This document shows positions 28,590 through 36,922 of a DNA stretch of 64,000 nucleotides, in pieces. The stretch's first letter is position 1, and the number at the start of each line of letters is the position of its first letter. Source of the DNA: Clostridiales bacterium (lineage in GTDB: Bacteria > Bacillota > Clostridia > Christensenellales > Pumilibacteraceae); NCBI GenBank assembly GCA_029070965.1, contig JAIEBI010000022.1, positions 1 to 64,000 of the forward strand, given 5' to 3'. The notes beneath the pieces are model-generated. The model saw only the letters and a program-made list of their open reading frames with translations. It had not been told where the DNA came from and searched no databases. The translations under genes were made by a program, and so were the position numbers.

Positions 28590-30002
28590 ATGGACGAAAT
28601 GTTGACCCGTGAAATTTTGGACGACCTTGCGGAAATCGTTGCTATACCCAGCGTGTACTCGCAGCCGACCGACGGCGCGCCGTACGGACAGGCTTGTTTG
28701 GACGCGCTTAATTGGTTTGTCAACAAGGCGCGCAACTACGGACTGAAAGCCGAAATCATGGACGGATATTGCGCGTACGCCGAAGTCGGTTCGGGCGAGC
28801 AATGTATCGGCATATTGGGACACTTGGACGTCGTGCCCGCAGGCAACGGCTGGGCGAGCGATCCGTTCAAAATGGTCGAGGAAGACGGCAAGGTGTACGG
28901 CAGAGGCGTTGGCGACGACAAGGGCGCTGTGGTCGTATGCTTGCACGCGCTTAGGACGCTCAAGCTCCAAGGCGCGCCGCTTAAACGCCGTGTACGGCTA
29001 ATCGTCGGCGCGGACGAGGAACGCGGTAGCTCGTGCATAAGATACTATCTTGCCAACGGCGGCGAGGTGCCGGTAGCCTCGTTTGTGCCGGACAGCGAGT
29101 TTCCGCTTATAAATGCCGAAAAGGGCATAGCGCATATCATACTCAACTTTAAGGACAAAAAGCTGGCAAAGAATTTAACGGCGATTACAGGCGCGGAGTG
29201 TGCCAACGCCGTGCCCGATAAGTCCACTGTCGGCATTGTGGCTAACAGTCCGCTCGCCAAGTATTTGGAAGAATTGTGCGGCGGCACGGTCACTGCCGAG
29301 CTGTTCAAAAAACAACCGATTGCCGCGCGCATAATCGAGGGCGGGAATAGCTTTACCGATTATGAAATCTACAACGGCAAGCAAATAGACGTGACGGCGC
29401 TCGGAACTGCCGAACATGCGTCTACGCCAGACAAAGGCGACAACGCGCTGTGGAAAACGCTCGGACTTTTGGCGGTGTGCAACGATGCGATAGGCACGGA
29501 ATGCTTGCCTAAGATATACGAATATCTTTGCGCCAAGGACGCGGCGCAGCGTTTGGGCGTATACGTGGACGACCCTAAAAGCGGCGTAACCACTATGTGC
29601 CTTTCGCAAGCTGAGCTTGACGGCGATACGCTTAAACTGCTTATAGACTTCCGTTTACCGCTCGGCGTGACTGCCGACTTTGTCGCAAAACAGTTAGAGG
29701 AAAAAACCGGTTGTGTCGCTACCGTGCGCGACTATCACGAAAATCTTTATATCGCCGAGGACGCGCCGCTTATCACCGCATTGCTTGAAGTATACAGAGG
29801 CTTGACAGGCGATATGACCCCGCCGTTGCAAGTGGGCGGCGGCACGTACGCAAGGGAGTTGCCCAATGCAGTGGCGTTCGGTTGCACGCCGTTGAATATA
29901 GATATCAATATGCACCGTGCGGACGAAAACTTCCCCGTGCGCCAGCTGTTCAAGAACTACGAAATCTACCTCGCCGCGGCAAAAAAATTGGCGAACATGT
30001 AA
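28590..30002 (+). CDS. pepV: PepV-type dipeptidase (M20 family)
   Basis: GILGHLDVVPAGNGW, GRGVGDDKG, GADEERGSSCIRYY. Confidence 0.92.
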   Translation: MDEMLTREILDDLAEIVAIPSVYSQPTDGAPYGQACLDALNWFVNKARNYGLKAEIMDGYCAYAEVGSGEQCIGILGHLDVVPAGNGWASDPFKMVEEDGKVYGRGVGDDKGAVVVCLHALRTLKLQGAPLKRRVRLIVGADEERGSSCIRYYLANGGEVPVASFVPDSEFPLINAEKGIAHIILNFKDKKLAKNLTAITGAECANAVPDKSTVGIVANSPLAKYLEELCGGTVTAELFKKQPIAARIIEGGNSFTDYEIYNGKQIDVTALGTAEHASTPDKGDNALWKTLGLLAVCNDAIGTECLPKIYEYLCAKDAAQRLGVYVDDPKSGVTTMCLSQAELDGDTLKLLIDFRLPLGVTADFVAKQLEEKTGCVATVRDYHENLYIAEDAPLITALLEVYRGLTGDMTPPLQVGGGTYARELPNAVAFGCTPLNIDINMHRADENFPVRQLFKNYEIYLAAAKKLANM

Positions 30003-30046
30003 GAAAACGCAACGCCGTGGAATACTAAAAATAAGGAGAAAACATA

Positions 30047-30349
30047 ATGGAAATTCAAAACCCTACGATTGACGAATTTAACGAAATCACTGGAAGCGGC
30101 AAAACGCTTGTTGACTTTTGGGCGAGCTGGTGCGGTCCGTGCAGAATGCAGGCGCCCATAGTGGAGGAGCTTGCCAAAACCACCGACGTCAAGGTAATCA
30201 AAATCGACGTCGACAAGGAAGACGATTTAACAATGGACTTTCAGGTCAGCAGCATCCCCACGCTCATACTGTTCGAGGACGGCGTAGTGGTGGAAAAGTT
30301 TATCGGCTTGACTACGCTCGACGAAATCAAAAAAGCGTTCGGACTGTAA
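30047..30349 (+). CDS. trxA: Thioredoxin
   Basis: LVDFWASWCGPCRMQAPIVEELA. Confidence 0.95.
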   Translation: MEIQNPTIDEFNEITGSGKTLVDFWASWCGPCRMQAPIVEELAKTTDVKVIKIDVDKEDDLTMDFQVSSIPTLILFEDGVVVEKFIGLTTLDEIKKAFGL

Positions 30350-30366
30350 ACTAAAAAAGACTAAAC

Positions 30367-30400
30367 AAAACCGCGACATTGCAAAGTGCCGCGGTTTTTT
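30367..30400 (+). terminator. Intrinsic terminator
   Basis: AAAACCGCGACATTGCAAAGTGCCGCGGTTTTTT. Confidence 0.8.
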
Positions 30401-30421
30401 GTGCGAAAAATAATTATTACG

Positions 30422-30982
30422 CTATTTTTTCAACTCATAATACGAATAATATTTTGTGCCGTCGGAGCCGATAAGGGGCTTGTCGGACGGAGTAAAGCCG
30501 AGTCTTGTAAGCGCCTTTATGCGTTCGGTTGCTATGGCGGGCGCTTTGGTCGCAACCTTGCTGCACCCGAACAAATCGAAAGAGGGCAGGGCGATAAGCG
30601 ACAGTATACTCGCTATTTTGTCGCCCACCTCGTAGTCGCTACGCAAGTCCAAGCGCAGCAGTCCGCAGTCGGTAAAGTAATCGCCGGCGTCGCGGTGAAA
30701 TTCCTCTATCGTTCCCACGGCCTCGTTTGTCATTTTGTCCACGATAGACCAACGCACAAACCAACCGTTGCGGTATGCTTCTTCCCAAAAATCGTATGCT
30801 TGCTGCATGCGTTCAAGCGTGGTATAGTGAAAATCGTCGCCGTGGCAATTATCGCTGTTAAACAGCGGCACGGCTTTCTCGTCACTGTAAACTTTTAATA
30901 GGTCGGCAATATCGCGCTCGACGGTTAGGCGGAGCATAAATTTATCGTTTTCCAACGTCGGGCAATCTTTGTATACGTCCAT
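30422..30982 (-). CDS. GNAT family N-acetyltransferase
   Basis: LENDKFMLRLTVERDIADLLKVYSD ... GCSKVATKAPAIATERIKALTRLGF. Confidence 0.75.
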   Translation of the reverse strand: MDVYKDCPTLENDKFMLRLTVERDIADLLKVYSDEKAVPLFNSDNCHGDDFHYTTLERMQQAYDFWEEAYRNGWFVRWSIVDKMTNEAVGTIEEFHRDAGDYFTDCGLLRLDLRSDYEVGDKIASILSLIALPSFDLFGCSKVATKAPAIATERIKALTRLGFTPSDKPLIGSDGTKYYSYYELKK

Positions 30983-30998
30983 GTCGTTTTCCTTGTAA

Positions 30999-31457
30999 TT
31001 ATATTAGTTTGTTTAATTCGGTCAGTAACGCGGTTTTCATGCTGTTCAGCTCGTCGGGGGTGGGGCGGCACTCGTCGGAATACATTTTATCTTTGGGATA
31101 CCACCAAACAGGACCGTTGCCGTTCACTCCGTATTCGCCGAGATCGCCGAACGCGCGCGGGTATAGGTGCCAATGCATATGACTGTCGCCCATGCCGAGT
31201 AGCTCGTAATTCATTTTTTGCGCGCCGAATGCCTTGCTTGCCGCCTCGGCGACGATCGACATTTCTTTCAAGAATAAAGTGCGTTCTTCCATGTCGAGTT
31301 GAAAAAGCTCGGTCTTGTGCTGTTTGTAAAGGAACAGCGTGTAACCTTTAAAGTACTGGTGGTCGCCTATGACAACGTAGCCCGTTTGCAGCTCTTTGAC
31401 GAAATACGGATTTGTTCCGTTTTTTATCATATTTATTCTGTCGCATATAAGACACAT
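30999..31457 (-). CDS. HIT family protein
   Basis: GDSHMHWHLYPR histidine-triad-like motif. Confidence 0.85.
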   Translation of the reverse strand: MCLICDRINMIKNGTNPYFVKELQTGYVVIGDHQYFKGYTLFLYKQHKTELFQLDMEERTLFLKEMSIVAEAASKAFGAQKMNYELLGMGDSHMHWHLYPRAFGDLGEYGVNGNGPVWWYPKDKMYSDECRPTPDELNSMKTALLTELNKLI

Positions 31458-31463
31458 AACGTT

Positions 31464-31790
31464 TTACCACCTCGTTAAATTCTTTTGCTGTTTTTCTACG
31501 TAAATCTTTTTCAGTTCTTCGATGGAAATATTATAGCACAGCATAATGTCGTTAAAATACATGAGCACGTCGGCTAATTCTTCCGTAAAGTGTTCGCGCG
31601 TTTGGGCGTCGGTCATTATGGCGTCGTGCCCGCGCTTTTTTATTACGTCCGCAACCTCGCCAAGCTCGATCATTAGCCATAACAGCTTGTTTTTGCCGTT
31701 TTCGGGCGAAACGCTTTCCCACTTGTCTTTGTACTTTTCTTGCAAGCGCTTTTGCATATCCTGCATTTGCACAAAACCGAAATCTTCCAT
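31464..31790 (-). CDS. MazG-like nucleotide pyrophosphohydrolase
   Basis: LLWLMIELGEVADVIKKRG ... EELADVLMYFNDIM. Confidence 0.8.
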   Translation of the reverse strand: MEDFGFVQMQDMQKRLQEKYKDKWESVSPENGKNKLLWLMIELGEVADVIKKRGHDAIMTDAQTREHFTEELADVLMYFNDIMLCYNISIEELKKIYVEKQQKNLTRW

Positions 31791-31940
31791 AGCTCAGCAC
31801 TCCGTAAAATAATAACGTTAAGATAGATTGTAACACAGTCAAAGCGATATTGCAATACGCTCCAAAAAGAAAATTCCGCAAAAACATTGTTAAAATCTCT
31901 TGCCAAACAAAATAATCTTTGATATAATACATATTGCTAT

Positions 31941-32017
31941 GGCGGCATAGCTCAGCTGGCTAGAGTACTCGGTTCATACCCGATTGGTCACTGGTTCGAA
32001 TCCAGTTGCCGCTACCA
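31941..32017 (+). tRNA. tRNA-Met (CAT anticodon), elongator-like, CCA encoded
   Basis: GGCGGCATAGCTCAGCTGGC...TCGGTTCATACCCGA...ACTGGTTCGAATCCAGTTGCCGCTACCA. Confidence 0.93.
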
Positions 32018-32065
32018 ATACAAGGGCGTCCTACGGGACGCCTTTTGTATTGGTAGCGGCAACTG
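32003..32065. repeat. Long palindrome spanning tRNA-Met 3' end, terminator and inverted copy of tRNA 3' end
   Basis: CAGTTGCCGCTACCAATACAAGGGCGTCC / GGACGCCTTTTGTATTGGTAGCGGCAACTG. Confidence 0.9.
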
Positions 32066-32314
32066 TTTGCGCGAAACACCCGCAGTCTTGTTTGTAAATA
32101 TAGCGATAAATATTAATGATACAGTTTATTATGATAAACGACAAATATTATTCTGCGGGGGTTCGCTAGGCGCTCGGCGGAACGCCGAAGCCCGCCCGCG
32201 CAGTTCGCGGGCAATCCAGTTGCCGCCGTATCGTTTATGTACACGCGTTAATTCGAGCTTTATAATGTGCTTGCATTTATGCCGTGAATGTGATAATCTT
32301 AACACGAGGTAACA

Positions 32315-32686
32315 ATGAACAGCGAACTGTTGGATTACATACAAGACACGGGAATACTCGATTACTGCTTGCAAAAAAGCGGCGCGTACGTCGATTATCC
32401 GTTCGGCAAAGATTACGTAACGGTTAAGGTTAAGAATTCGCGCAAAAGCATAATATTCGCGGAAATCTTTGTGCTTGACCGCGAACTGAAACTGACGTTT
32501 TCGACCGACGAGGGGACGGCGCAAAAGCTGCGGAGCGATTATGCGGGTGTCATTGTCAGGGGTTGGCATTGTCCGCCCGTTCAAGCCAAGTATAAAAGCA
32601 CGGTTTCGGTATACGGCGTGCCAAACGAAGTCTTGCAACGTCTTATCGATATGTCGTACGACAGAGCGATTTCAAAACTGAAATAA
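32315..32686 (+). CDS. MmcQ/YjbR family protein
   Basis: YVDYPFGKDYVTVKV ... Length and pattern of YjbR-like proteins. Confidence 0.7.
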   Translation: MNSELLDYIQDTGILDYCLQKSGAYVDYPFGKDYVTVKVKNSRKSIIFAEIFVLDRELKLTFSTDEGTAQKLRSDYAGVIVRGWHCPPVQAKYKSTVSVYGVPNEVLQRLIDMSYDRAISKLK

Positions 32687-32774
32687 TGTAATAAGCGCAT
32701 GCAACAAAACGGTTACAGCATAGGTATTTACTTTAAATCGCTATCATGATATACTTTTACCGTAGGAGTGCGTT

Positions 32775-33614
32775 ATGTTTGGCGATAATCTAAAAAAGTA
32801 CCGAATAGAAAAAGGCTATTCGCAAAACGATTTAGCCGAAAAACTGTTTGTCACCAGACAGTGCGTATCCAAATGGGAAAAGGGCGTAACGCAGCCCGAT
32901 CTGCAAACGCTGTCCAAGATAAGTGAACTTTTAGGCGTGTCGGCGGACGAGCTTATTGCCGACTGCGGCGGCGAATGTCAAACTAAAGCAGCCGACAAAT
33001 CTATGTTCCTTTTTGTAATGAACATTATTGTCGCGGCATTTTGCGTGATTGCGTTTCTCATACTTTGGCGGTTTTTGCCGTCCCGCATTCCCGCACATTG
33101 GACGCACGGCGCAATCGACAGGTACGGTAGCCGCAACGAAATTTTTATAAATCTTGTGACAGTCGCCGTATTTTTGGTAACCGACTTAATAATGTTTTTT
33201 GCATTGAAGCGGTTGAGTGACAAAAGAGTCGTATATGTTTGCCATATTGTATTTATATTATGCCAAATCGCAAATTTCATTTTGATATTCGCATTGTATG
33301 ACGAATATTTAAGCGACGATATTTCCGTGGCGACTTGCTGGGTTGCCGATATTTTCGGATGCTTGTCGGTTGCAATGCATCCCAAAATAAATAAGCAAAA
33401 CTGCTTTTTGGGCATAAGAACGGTAGAAACGCTCAAATCGAAAACCGTTTGGAAAAAGGCAAACGCATTGGCGTGCTATTTGTTTTCGGCATGCTCGGTT
33501 GTAGTTTTTGTCGCTAATATGTCGGTGATATTCGAGTATTCTTATTTGTGTTTGTTGGCATATTTGGTTTTGGCGGTTGTCGTTATCGTGTATGCCAAAA
33601 AAGTAAAGGAATAG
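32775..33614 (+). CDS. HTH regulator fused to SdpI/DUF1648-like membrane domain
   Basis: N-terminal XRE HTH (GYSQNDLAEKLFVTRQCVSKWEKG), then IPAHW motif and TM segments. Confidence 0.82.
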   Translation: MFGDNLKKYRIEKGYSQNDLAEKLFVTRQCVSKWEKGVTQPDLQTLSKISELLGVSADELIADCGGECQTKAADKSMFLFVMNIIVAAFCVIAFLILWRFLPSRIPAHWTHGAIDRYGSRNEIFINLVTVAVFLVTDLIMFFALKRLSDKRVVYVCHIVFILCQIANFILIFALYDEYLSDDISVATCWVADIFGCLSVAMHPKINKQNCFLGIRTVETLKSKTVWKKANALACYLFSACSVVVFVANMSVIFEYSYLCLLAYLVLAVVVIVYAKKVKE

Positions 33615-33689
33615 TTTGTTAAGCTAAATCATTTTTGAATACATTCTGTCACTGTGTATTTATATCGCGCAATAACGCAAGATATAAAT

Positions 33690-34772
33690 ATGTATAATAA
33701 GATTTGTATTTATAAACGGCGAATTTTTGCGGCGGTGATTTTTGCTATAATCGCGGCGTGTTTTATTTTGGGTTTCGGGCTTGCGGGCAAAACATTCGCG
33801 GACACAACGGAGCTTGCGGAATACGGCGGAAAGGTTGAACACATATTTACGCACGAGCTTGTGTTCGATACGACAAAGGCGTATTCGCCGAACAACCCCG
33901 TGCGCGACTGCTTCGACAAAGACCACTTGACGGCTAAGGAATTCAAGGCGCTGCTCGGTGAATTGTACAAAAACGGTTACGTGCTTGTGTCGCTTGAAAG
34001 CGCAATGAGTGGCGATAAAATTGCAGTGCCGAGCGGCAAAAAGCCGCTCGTTATGTCGTTTGACGATATGACTTACGACACGTTTAACCGCGGGTGCATA
34101 GACAAGATTATTTTATCGGACGGCAAGATTTGCGACTACACCAAAAATGCCGAGCCGCAAATATCGCGCGAGCGCGAAAACGTTACTATACTCGAAAGCT
34201 TTATCGAGGAGCATCCCGACTTTTCGTGCGGCGGGGCGCGTGCTACGTTGTGCGTAAACGGTTACAACGGCATTCTCGGTTATAGATGTACGCCCGACTG
34301 TAAGGTGTCGGAGAAAAGGCAAGCCGAGGAAATGGAGGAGTGCAAAAAGGTAGTTACCGCGCTTAAAGAACTCGGCTACACCTTCGCTTCGCACACCTAT
34401 TACCACAAGTATTTTAACAGTTGCACGGCAAATATGATAGAAAAGGATTGCGCCAAGTGGCAAAAGTATATTCAGCCGATAGTTGGCGAAACACGGGTGC
34501 TGTGCTATCCGGCGGGCGAGCATAAGGCAAAGAATGCCAAGAACAACATCTTTAAAAAGTACGGCTTTAATGTGTTCTTGTGCGTGGGCAACTTTGCGGG
34601 GACGGACTACGAGCGCGCAAGTGCGGACGCCAAATATTTATACCGCTTGCCGTTTGACGGCACGGCGTTAAGGCTGTACCAAAAGTCGTATGCACACCTC
34701 GCCGACACGCGCGCCATTTACGACGAAACCCGCTTCCGCCCGTTTTCGTACAAAGGCGGATATTATAAATAA
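33690..34772 (+). CDS. Polysaccharide deacetylase family protein with N-terminal TM
   Basis: KKPLVMSFDDMTYDTF, FASHTYYH, LCYPAGEH motifs. Confidence 0.82.
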   Translation: MYNKICIYKRRIFAAVIFAIIAACFILGFGLAGKTFADTTELAEYGGKVEHIFTHELVFDTTKAYSPNNPVRDCFDKDHLTAKEFKALLGELYKNGYVLVSLESAMSGDKIAVPSGKKPLVMSFDDMTYDTFNRGCIDKIILSDGKICDYTKNAEPQISRERENVTILESFIEEHPDFSCGGARATLCVNGYNGILGYRCTPDCKVSEKRQAEEMEECKKVVTALKELGYTFASHTYYHKYFNSCTANMIEKDCAKWQKYIQPIVGETRVLCYPAGEHKAKNAKNNIFKKYGFNVFLCVGNFAGTDYERASADAKYLYRLPFDGTALRLYQKSYAHLADTRAIYDETRFRPFSYKGGYYK

Positions 34773-34804
34773 TTAAGAATTAAGAATGCAGAATTAAGAA
34801 TTAT
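34769..34804 (+). repeat. Family A solo repeat overlapping the deacetylase stop codon
   Basis: ataattaagaattaagaatgcagaattaagaattat. Confidence 0.75.
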
Positions 34805-34884
34805 AATTGCCAAATAACATAATAGCGGGTGGTTGACAGCGCGGCAGTTCTATGTTATCATAGCGGTCAGCGAGGTGCGAGAAT

Positions 34885-35205
34885 ATGTTTGAGGAAAAGT
34901 TAATCAAATACACCGAGGAAATACGCGATTTGTTTTCGCGGCTTAACGATTTGGTTTTTGCCGCCGTGCCGACCGTTCAGACTAAGCTGTGGGCAGGTCT
35001 GCCCAGCTATTACGTAGGGGAAAAGTTTGTGCGCCTAATACCGTTTAAAGACCATATCAATATCGAGGCGGCGGCGTTGATAAACTACAAGGCGCAACTG
35101 CCGGACTATAAGTTTACGCCCAAAAACATGCTGCAAATATGTATTGGACAAGTAATACCGAGCGAAATATTGACAAAAGTGTTCTGCGAAACACTGTCTG
35201 TGTGA
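34885..35205 (+). CDS. DUF1801/YdhG-like small protein
   Basis: VQTKLWAGLPSYYVGEKFVRLIPFKDHINIEA pattern. Confidence 0.65.
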   Translation: MFEEKLIKYTEEIRDLFSRLNDLVFAAVPTVQTKLWAGLPSYYVGEKFVRLIPFKDHINIEAAALINYKAQLPDYKFTPKNMLQICIGQVIPSEILTKVFCETLSV

Positions 35206-35257
35206 TATTGACAGCTCAGCGTTTTTATGTTATTATTCAGCATAAAGAGAGGTGAGT

Positions 35258-35881
35258 ATGAAGGTATTATTGTTTAACGGAAGTCCGAGGGCGAACGGTT
35301 GCACGTTTACCGCATTATCCGAGGTGGCGACAACGCTCAACGCCGAGGGTATAGAAACGGAAATCGTTTGGCTGGGCAACAAGCCGGTGCGCGACTGTAT
35401 AGGCTGCAATGGGTGCGTAGGCAAGGGTAAGTGCGTGTTTACCGACGACGACGTGAACGAGTGGATAGAAAAAGCCGCGGGGGCTGACGGGTTCGTATTC
35501 GGTTCGCCCGTATACTACGCCCATCCCGACGGACGTATATTGTGCGTTATGGACAGAATGTTCTACGCGGGTGGCGCTAACTTTGCGCAAAAGCCTGCGT
35601 CGGTTGTAGTGTCTGCGCGGCGCGCGGGCACAACGGCGTCGCTGGACGCGCTTACTAAGCACCTTACCATAGCGCAAATGCCCGTGGTGTCGTCTACGTA
35701 TTGGAACATGGTTCACGGTAAAACGCCCGACGAGGTAAAGCAAGACCTCGAAGGCTTACAGACAATGCGCAATCTCGGTCTCAACATGGCGTGGTTGCTC
35801 AAATGCATAAAAGCGGGCGAGAGCGTTGGAATAAATAAACCCAAAACCGAAAAGAAAATTTATACCAACTTTATTCGTTAG
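35258..35881 (+). CDS. Flavodoxin-like NAD(P)H-dependent oxidoreductase
   Basis: KVLLFNGSPRANGCTFTAL, CIGCNGCVGKGKCVFTDD, FGSPVYYAHPDG. Confidence 0.9.
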   Translation: MKVLLFNGSPRANGCTFTALSEVATTLNAEGIETEIVWLGNKPVRDCIGCNGCVGKGKCVFTDDDVNEWIEKAAGADGFVFGSPVYYAHPDGRILCVMDRMFYAGGANFAQKPASVVVSARRAGTTASLDALTKHLTIAQMPVVSSTYWNMVHGKTPDEVKQDLEGLQTMRNLGLNMAWLLKCIKAGESVGINKPKTEKKIYTNFIR

Positions 35882-35903
35882 TAAAATCGAAAAACTCAAA
35901 AAT

Positions 35904-35931
35904 AAATCGGCGCTTTATAGGCGCCGATTTT
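35904..35931. terminator. Intrinsic terminator between convergent genes
   Basis: AAATCGGCGCTTTATAGGCGCCGATTTT. Confidence 0.8.
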
Positions 35932-35946
35932 GTGTGCGTAATACAA

Positions 35947-36429
35947 TTAATTTAGTTTGTAGCAGTTGGCTATTTCGCCGACGAACAGGGTATGGGAGGA
36001 AATTTTAGTATCGTTATACGTTGTTATACCGTCGGGCGGGATTTGCGCTATTACGTTGCATTCAACAATAAGTCCGCATTCGCCCAGTACGTACGCTTCT
36101 ATCGACTTGGCGCGCTTGGCGTGCAAGCCCAGTTCTTGAAATTTGTTGCAGCTATATCCCGAAATGGCGTCGCACCGCGATATTTCTCCGCGCATGTCGT
36201 GCGCGGGCACGTTTAGTGCAAAGCTCTTAGTTTGAGTGATTATTTGGTACGAATATTTGCTGCTGCGTATGGGCAGGACGAATACGTCGCGCCCCCACAT
36301 TTTGCCGAACATTCCCCAGTGCGCAACCATAACGTTTGGCGTTTTTTGTCCAAGCGTTACGAATATTCCCGTATTGTTCATGTGGGACATTAATAATGTT
36401 CTATCTTTATCTGTCAAAACGTTCCCCAT
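35947..36429 (-). CDS. Flavin reductase family protein
   Basis: NVMVAHWGMFGKMWGRDVFVLPIRSSKYSYQIITQTKSFALNVP. Confidence 0.82.
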   Translation of the reverse strand: MGNVLTDKDRTLLMSHMNNTGIFVTLGQKTPNVMVAHWGMFGKMWGRDVFVLPIRSSKYSYQIITQTKSFALNVPAHDMRGEISRCDAISGYSCNKFQELGLHAKRAKSIEAYVLGECGLIVECNVIAQIPPDGITTYNDTKISSHTLFVGEIANCYKLN

Positions 36430-36492
36430 ATTTACTCCTTTTATCCATTATATCATATGTTCGATAAAAGTTTCAATATGTTACGAAAAATT

Positions 36493-36711
36493 TTAGGTGA
36501 GAATATTATCGAAAGACTCGTCAAAAATCTCGCACAGCTTGGCGAGCATTGTAAGGCTGGGTTCGCACACCTTGTTTTCCCAAGCGCTTATGGTGCGCTT
36601 GTCGACGTTCAGCATTTGAGCGAGTTCATGTTGCTTTAAGTTTTTGCTTTTTCTCAAATTCCTCAGGTTTTCGGCAAAGTGTATATCCTTCAAGTTCGAT
36701 TTATCTCTCAT
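36493..36711 (-). CDS. HTH (XRE-type) transcriptional regulator
   Basis: LRNLRKSKNLKQHELAQMLNVDKRTISAWENKVCEPS; ATG at 36711. Confidence 0.9.
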   Translation of the reverse strand: MRDKSNLKDIHFAENLRNLRKSKNLKQHELAQMLNVDKRTISAWENKVCEPSLTMLAKLCEIFDESFDNILT

Positions 36712-36720
36712 AATTGTATT

Positions 36721-36773
36721 TTGCCAAAAAATTTGGTAAAATACTTGACAAACCAAGTTTTTTGGTTTAGTAT
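36721..36773. promoter_or_regulatory. Divergent operator/promoter region with palindromes
   Basis: TTGCCAAAaaaTTTGGTAA and AAACCAAgttttTTGGTTT; TTGACA 36745-50 and TAGTAT 36768-73. Confidence 0.7.
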
Positions 36774-36779
36774 GGTATT

Positions 36780-36855
36780 ATGCAATATCCGTAAATGGGA
36801 CGGAAGAATAAGATTGCAAGGGGAAAAGGGAACGCATATTATTGCGTTCCTTTTT
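36780..36855 (+). ncRNA. Candidate small RNA ending at an intrinsic terminator
   Basis: Promoter at 36745-36773 and hairpin GGAACGCA-tattat-TGCGTTCC-TTTTT at 36829-36855. Confidence 0.45.
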
Positions 36856-36922
36856 ATCTGCTATTTATCTTGTTGACTGTTTGGGTAAAATATGGTATAT
36901 TGACAGTAACATTGGAGGGAGT

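Noticed and set aside
27040-28600. T-box or other riboswitch in front of gltX, trpS or thrC
   Set aside because: No T-box sequence, specifier hairpin or terminator/antiterminator pair seen in the short upstream regions.
31941-32315. Integrated mobile element at the tRNA-Met gene
   Set aside because: Direct and inverted tRNA-end copies exist, but there is no integrase, excisionase or cargo in the 300-bp region.
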